A stretch of DNA of 64,000 nucleotides, from assembly GCF_905147365.1 (NCBI RefSeq), contig NC_056410.1, positions 4,067,501 to 4,131,500 on the forward strand, given 5' to 3'. This DNA is from Aricia agestis. Taxonomy: Eukaryota > Arthropoda > Insecta > Lepidoptera > Lycaenidae. The notes below the pieces were generated by a model. That model made no database searches and had not been told where the DNA came from. It worked only from the letters and a program-made list of their open reading frames with translations. Shown piece by piece: positions 23,818-64,000 of this stretch (positions within the stretch are counted from its first letter, which is position 1; each line of letters opens with the position of its first letter). The translations under genes were made by a program, and so were the position numbers.

Positions 23818-23961
23818 CCGGTATTCACTTTGATAAGTGCAGGTGGTTAGTAATCAAGAAAAAGCAAATGTGGTCAGCGACTGATTAGTGCAAGATCTTT
23901 ATTTTCTCCTAATCACTGCACTTATCACCTGCACTCGCACTAATCAAAGTGAATACAGGCC
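23818..23961. repeat. MITE with CCGGTATTCACTTTGAT ends
   Basis: Inverted ends CCGGTATTCACTTTGATAAG and, from the right, GGCCTGTATTCACTTTGATT. The interior repeats AAGTGCAGGTG / CACCTGCACT. Confidence 0.5.
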
Positions 23962-24061
23962 TTTATTATAAATAAATAATAATCATTTTTCAAAACTTAC
24001 ATAATGCATGCAGTGCCTAAACTAAATATAGATTGATCTTGCGCGTACTCTACGCCTTATG

Positions 24062-24178
24062 CTGCGGCCGCACATGCGCAGTGCTTCGTACTTGAGACGA
24101 TACCATTGGACGATCTGCGTGGCATCGTCTTATAGCACGAAGCTTCGTGACGATAGACGCATGTGTGGCCGCAGCATT
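24062..24178. repeat. Palindromic MITE, relative of 12505-12645
   Basis: TGCTGCGGCCGCACATGCG against CGCATGTGTGGCCGCAGCA, with GAGACGATACCATTGGACGA inside. Confidence 0.55.
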
Positions 24179-24589
24179 AACTGAACGGCCCAATAAATTC
24201 GTTGACTTAATACTGCTCTTTCCAAGTCATTGGTGATTTTCTCTGAAATTATTTTCTTAAAAAATTACACTTAAAGTGGCAGCAAACGGAGCGAAACATG
24301 CCTCTATAAGTATATAAACTGCAAAAGATTTTATTTTATACGATTTTACGCAAATTATACTCGGACATACCTTGCAAATGTTATATGTATTTAATAATTT
24401 GCGAATACCGAAGCCGCCACTATTGTGTACCTAACTTAAACCTCAAACTCTGCAGTAGTGGGGTATTCTGTAACCTATATCACTGAATGCTTCATTACAA
24501 AAATAACAACTTTCTGCTATAAGACGTAACTGAAAATTGCATGGCTTCAACATCCTTCTTCAACATCCTTCATTACTCGGTAAATACAA

Positions 24590-24789
24590 GGTCAGTAGCT
24601 CTACCATGAGTTTAAAGCTAGTATTTATCGATACTCAATACCGACTAGGTAAATATTTAGTACGGCGATTTTAGTTCCGCAAGTAACCACTAGAGGTGCT
24701 GTAAAATTTGCCATACTAAAAATTTACGGTAGTCGGTATCGTGTATCGAAAAATACTATAGCTTTAAACTGATGGTAGAGCTACTGGCC
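24590..24789. repeat. 200-bp MITE
   Basis: Ends GGTCAGTAGCTCTACCATGA and, from the right, GGCCAGTAGCTCTACCATCA. Inner arms ATCGATACTCAATACCGACT against AGTCGGTATCGTGTATCGA. Confidence 0.55.
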
Positions 24790-25369
24790 TTGACTGTCAT
24801 GTGACTTTTCCAATATAGTCGACAAAGGCAGCAGACAATGTTTGTTATGAAATGCAATATTTTATTAGTTAGAGGCACACATAACTACAGACGTGTATGA
24901 GTATTTTTAATGTGTGGCGCTAATACCATAGGTTAACTTTGTTAAATATCCGATTTTATAAACATTATAAATTAGTCGATTAACAGGTACTATCTGAGTA
25001 GTGATTCACATCATTAAGAATACGTCAATTACAATATAAAATGTTGATCAGCATAACAGAATGGAGCACATAATAATGTTGTAAAACATTTAAATCACAT
25101 CTACGCTTATCACTAACATCAATATAAATTAGACCACTCGTAGGCCCTAGGAAACATTTAGCTAAAATATGTTAAAACATCTAGGCTTAATACGTACGAA
25201 ACTTCTTATAACATATTGTGCGACTTAATAATAACTGGCGTTATGTTTTGCACTCGATTAGGGTTAACTTTTTTAGTATCAATATCTATACATATTTGTT
25301 GCGTTTTTAAATTGTGCTATTGACCATTCGTCAACGATAGCGATACATTAACGTCATTACGATCGGTAC

Positions 25370-25660
25370 CATAAAGTTAATATACCTAGCGGAATAGAGC
25401 AACAATCTCGAGCTGTCAAACGAAATCAAAATTGGTTTTCATCTGTGTGAAAAATATGTGTACGTATATTCTTACACAAGCATGATTGCACATGAATTCT
25501 ATGAGATTAACACGGCACGTGCCGGCTGGACGTCAAAAAAAGAGTGCTGCTGTCATGTATCACGCGTCTCTTTTTACCACGCAGTGTTACTGATAGTGTA
25601 TCTCTCTCTCTCTTGCTCAGGCTTTTGTTTCTCTATTCCGCTAGGTATATTAACTTTATG
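25370..25660. mobile_element. P-superfamily MITE, copy 1
   Basis: 291 bp with terminal inverted repeats beginning CATAAAGTTAATATACCTAG, flanked by near-identical 8-mers ATCGGTAC / ATCGGTAT. It shares the CATAAAGTTnATAT(T)ACCTA end with the larger element at 47218. No coding capacity. It lies in the HMGXB4/Nf1 intergenic region. Confidence 0.7.
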
Positions 25661-25794
25661 ATCGGTATTCAAACATCAGAGATTCATTAACATTTTTCAA
25701 AAGCTGTTTTATAGTATTTATAGCAAAAAACAAAACTAAAATATATAGTTACTAAGAAGATTTTAAAAAGGTAAACAGTTAACGTACATTTAAA

Positions 25795-25975
25795 GCGGGC
25801 TCCACAGTCCACACTCGCGGCGCGAAAGCCCGCGAAGGCCGCGAACCGTGAGTGTGGAGGGTTTCGCGGCCTCGCGTTCGCGCTTCGCGGCTTCGTATTT
25901 GTTCGCATCGTGTTCCACGGCGCGTAGCATCCGTAAATCGCGGCCGCAATTCGCGCTGCGAGTGTAAAGCCCGCA
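25795..25975. repeat. GC-rich MITE
   Basis: Ends GCGGGCTCCACAGTCCACAC and GAGTGTAAAGCCCGC. Many GCGGC/GCCGC inner palindromes. It stands out by base composition from the surrounding AT-rich DNA. Confidence 0.5.
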
Positions 25976-26425
25976 TTACACCGAGAAAAATCTACGCATA
26001 CAATTTATCTTTAAACACGACAATTACAGATATCAGTTTCGTAAACTGAAGTCAAATGTTACAAAGATTTAACTCCATAGCTATAAGTTCTTTAGAAACA
26101 AACATTGCATTTAACATGAAAAATTGATTTCACTGTAACTGAGCTGATGGTAGCAACAAATTTAAAAGTAACAAATAAGGCTTAACAATAATGCAGGTAC
26201 ACGCTACTAGTTACTACTGAAACAGCAAGACATCTATAATATGTAGAGTCTAGTTTGAGTATGTATACTAAAATTACCTTATTACCTTAGTACCTACGTC
26301 ACAATTTTAAACATTCTTTTATGTGCGTTATGTTTTAAAACCTTATCATAATATACATTAAGCAGGTATACCAGCCAGGACCATTTTGTATCACGTTATT
26401 GCCTACTATTTACTCAACATACTAT

Positions 26426-26677
26426 GGCCCTCATGGGCGTAGCCAGCCTTGGGCTCAGGGTGGGTCAGCAGTCAACCTATCCCCCGCGTTTTTTGTTTTG
26501 ATCGCACTTTTTTCATGTCGACTAATTTTTTTGTGTAACTTTCTTACGGATATTAGGATTGTTGTTAGTATAAGAAAAAAATTGTTTAATTAGGCACCTT
26601 ATAGGTCAGAGCCAGGGTGGGGCAAGCGCCCCAGCTTGCCCCACCCTGGCTCTCTAGTGTAGCTACGCCCATGGCCC
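26426..26677. repeat. Inverted-repeat element with CATGGGCGTAGC ends
   Basis: Left CATGGGCGTAGCCAGCCTTG and right GTAGCTACGCCCATG, with an inner hairpin GGGGCAAGCgccccaGCTTGCCCC. Confidence 0.5.
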
Positions 26678-27597
26678 TCCTACTAATAGAAATATTTACA
26701 CAATAGATAAACTATAGTATGTTTTATCCAGTGTCCTTTTTTGAAACATTTATAATGGAGCTTCATGGACAAGGACGAATCATTCTATATCTTATTTATT
26801 GTGTAATTTCTTTATAAGTAAAGGGGGGTTAAAATCCCTAAGCAAGACAAAATAATTACCTTAAATTATTTGTACTAAATCAGAAGGCATATAATAAAAC
26901 AGGCATTCAACATAATATTTTACAATTATGTTACCGTTCTTTTTTGTTAATATTGCACAAATACGGTACACAACACATTTGCAGTGGCAAATTAAAGAAA
27001 ATTTAAATTAGAATAAACTAATCGAAGTAAAAAGATCCGACGAAGCACTATCAATACTAAAGTAAAATGTGATAAAAATCCATTCTTTATTGTTAATCAG
27101 GATTTGTGTACGGTCACATTCTTCATTTTTTCAAAATCTAGTAAAAAAGAGAGCTTTGGTGAGATCAATTCGAGATCAATAAATATTACTGAGTAGTCTT
27201 CTAAACTTTTCTGTCGAGGAAAAGTTGTTTTACTGTTCAGTCAAGTTTTTTAGAAAATGATGCACAAACATGTAAATTTTGCAATTTTTGACGTTTTACG
27301 CTTTTATCACTAACATAATATTATATCGCATGATGCTCAACATTTCATTTGAGGTAAGTTTTAAGCAAAAAATACTTAACTTACTGTCGAACTTACGATA
27401 ATAATAAAATTTGGTCACTTGTGCAAAGGAACCTAAAAATACGTTATTCAATAATAATAATAATAATATATCCAACTATAAGTCTACGCATTCTTCATAT
27501 AAACTTTTTCATGGATTTATCTAACTTCTCGATAAGTGACAAAGATCTTGACCACCACTCGAGCTATAGTGTCAAGAATGGTGACGATGCTTCTGGT

Positions 27598-62279
<34,682 letters not shown>

Positions 62280-62429
62280 CTGTTGGTAAATCAATTTAAT
62301 TTAAGTTTATTTCATTGTATAAAGCAGCCGTCAGCAACAGGCGGACCGCGAAAGGCCGAATCTCGGACCGCAAAATATTGTAACGTATTTTATACCAAAT
62401 ACATCGATGAGGTATAATAATAGCTCCCA

Positions 62430-62785
62430 CACCGGTTTCGGTGACGGTGGCCGGATTCATTGAAACCAGGCCAGCTACGCAGGAGTAATTTTATAGTGCC
62501 CAAGTGTGTGCGCAGTACACAAGAGCACCCTCTATTCCTTTACTCTCATAACTCAGTAGGACGGAAGGCCGACACGACCGGCGAGAGATCAGGCGCAGGA
62601 CCGACTTTTTACATGCCCATCCGACGCATGGATCATCTTACTTGTCAGACAATCAGGTGATCAGCCTGCATTGTCCTAACCAAACTTGGAAATAACGTTT
62701 CCAACGCGGGAATCGAACCCACGACCTCCGACTCCTCCGAGTCAAGAGCCGCGCTCTCTACCACTAGACCACGGAGGCGTTAGAT
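62430..62785 (-). repeat. tRNA-derived SINE of a second family
   Basis: On the minus strand it starts CGCCTCCGTGGTCTAGTGGT (A box) and has GGGTTCGATTCCCGCG (B box), then a long body containing TGATCACCTGATTGTC and CCGACACGACCGG-type motifs, ending near 62430. The tRNA-like head is not an independent tRNA gene. Confidence 0.65.
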
Positions 62786-63237
62786 GAGGTATACCGTATA
62801 TGTATACCTTTATTTTTTAATCTACATAGGACAAGACGTGTGTTTTTTTCTGGACTTCGTTAAAATTTTCCCACAGTATCCGGACCCCACCTAAAACTAC
62901 TCGCTGACCCCTGGTATAAAGCCTCCACTCTAATATATTAATTGCGAAAGTATTATAAACGCGAAGATCTGCTTGTCTTACCACTTCTATCAGTTTACGA
63001 TTAAATTAATAATCCGATTTTGATGAGATTTAGTATAAAAATATTGTATATATGTACGATATTACCACACGATTGTCAAATTGCTGCGCAACAACGCCTA
63101 TGAGTTACGGTATAAAGTAAACGACATTAACTGATTGTATAATGTATATACCTGTTTCAAGCTATATATGTCGTACGAGGATTTGATAAATCGAATTATC
63201 GCGAAAATTCTAGGGACTTCGCGAAAACACGGATAAT

Positions 63238-63698
63238 GGAGATTGTCCATTTTTTTAAATTTTGCTCATTACAAAAACATTTCGAGGAATAAGGTCAGTG
63301 ATCGTTTTTCGGTATATAAACGAAAAAAATACCCATTACTTACTTATATTTTTGAACAAATATGTTTAACCTTTGTTTGACCTTCAATGGCGTTAAATTA
63401 GCAATAAATTCGACCAACATTACGTTTAGAACTTTTGGTAAGCTTCTCGTATCAGCTTTCACATAATGAGAACTTGCATTTGACGAACCAGCCATTATAA
63501 ATAAGATTGAAAGGAAATTTAAAACATACTGCAGAGGTCAATTGGCGGCCGATGATGACGTCAGAGCGAAACTTTAAAAATTTATTGAGAAAAAACTAGC
63601 CAATGAATTTCAAAATTATTTAATTTATATTCTTAAAATACAGTATTTTAACGGAAAAAAATATAAAAAGTACATGTGATTTTTTTTGGACAATGCCC
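63238..63698 (+). mobile_element. About 460-bp inverted-repeat element, copy C
   Basis: 461 bp with the same ends as copy B and the same short upstream flank (GGATAAT). Located in the Nf1 intron upstream of the first exon in the window. Confidence 0.7.
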
Positions 63699-63789
63699 AT
63701 TAGACAATGGTGATTACATTTTTTACTGTGTTAGTAGTAGTGTTTTCGCGAAAACGAAAAAAATTACGAAAATAAAAAATAAATAAAAT

Positions 63790-63960
63790 AAAAAATGTTT
63801 TATTTCTGAGTAAATTTGAATCAAATTTTTTCAGAATGTCTACCTGATGCCTACCACCGGTTCGGGAACTACCCCGGCGAGAAGAACCGGCGTAAGAAAC
63901 TCGCACGGGTTCCACTTTTTACCAAAAAAGTGAGAGAAAAATTATTCTTTTAAAATAAAG
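63790..63960. repeat. Dispersed lepidopteran repeat fragment at the right edge
   Basis: TTTATTTCTGAGTAAATTTG and AATCAAATTTTTTCAGAATG also occur at about 15115-15153. The following CTACCACCGGTTCGGGAACT and GAAGAACCGGCGTAAGAAAC are a common lepidopteran repeat tail. Confidence 0.5.
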
Positions 63961-64000
63961 TTTACAATTTTGTAACTTAATATTATATACAATGTCAACA

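Larger units (their letters stand above)
22690..27597. other. Intergenic region between convergent HMGXB4 and Nf1
   Basis: No coding sequence found. 22905-23245 is an RTE-type LINE tail (GCTCCTATTAGTATTAGCGT ... TTAGCGCGTTCAAACC). MITEs lie at 23818-23961, 24062-24178, 24590-24789, 25370-25660, 25795-25975 and 26426-26677. The remaining AT-rich sequence may include a long Nf1 3' UTR: on the minus strand AATAAA occurs at several points, for example near 23305. Confidence 0.5.

Noticed and set aside
62690..62785. tRNA gene candidate (A and B boxes, minus strand)
   Set aside because: Head of a tRNA-derived SINE: continuous with a SINE body, no consistent cloverleaf pairing. The same holds for 29565-29625 and 670-720.

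Overview
The window is nuclear DNA from an insect, almost certainly a lepidopteran (moth or butterfly). It is AT-rich, and its genes have many short, GC-richer exons split by GT-AG introns. It is crowded with repeats of lepidopteran character: tRNA-derived SINEs, fragments ending in a TCTGTCTG-start / CTAGT-end module, RTE-type LINE tails, and dozens of short inverted-repeat elements. I saw no rRNA, no free-standing tRNA gene and no CRISPR array. All intron-exon structures below were built by hand from splice sites, reading phase and recalled family sequence. No search was run.

Layout, left to right. 1-6.4 kb is repeat debris, including a decayed THAP-finger locus cut by a hAT-like element. 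6.44-10.02 kb (+) is a six-exon CCDC51 (mitochondrial potassium channel MITOK) gene. 10.0-13.6 kb is an intergenic stack of nested inverted-repeat elements. 13.61-22.69 kb (+) is an eight-exon HMGXB4 gene whose larger introns each hold different transposons: hAT, piggyBac-like, a dead antisense LINE, and a Helitron-like piece split by a MITE. 22.7-27.6 kb is a convergent intergenic region. 27.6-62.28 kb (-) is the 3' half of Nf1 (neurofibromin): 37 coding exons, about 1,495 residues, running from the end of the Ras-GAP domain through Sec14-PH and the HEAT-like region to the C-terminus. The 5' half of Nf1 lies beyond the right edge.

Two complete small genes sit convergently inside the 8.2-kb Nf1 intron: a THAP zinc-finger protein (51.79-52.91 kb, +) and a SWIM-like zinc-finger protein (53.41-54.10 kb, -). 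The next Nf1 intron (4.2 kb) holds a 1.93-kb P-superfamily DNA transposon with a perfect 8-bp target duplication. It still carries a THAP exon and a coiled-coil exon. Two 0.29-kb MITEs elsewhere in the window (25.37 and 41.89 kb) share its terminal motif and 8-bp duplications, so a whole small P family is visible here.

Functionally the genes are unrelated: a mitochondrial inner-membrane protein, a chromatin protein, a Ras-GAP signalling scaffold and two orphan zinc-finger proteins. There is no operon-like logic. The points most worth a second look are the P-superfamily family, the nested THAP/SWIM pair, a possible 51-nt in-frame extra exon in Nf1, two places where part of an Nf1 exon together with its splice site has been copied into the adjacent intron, and a Nf1 C-terminal tail made of DRP repeats.
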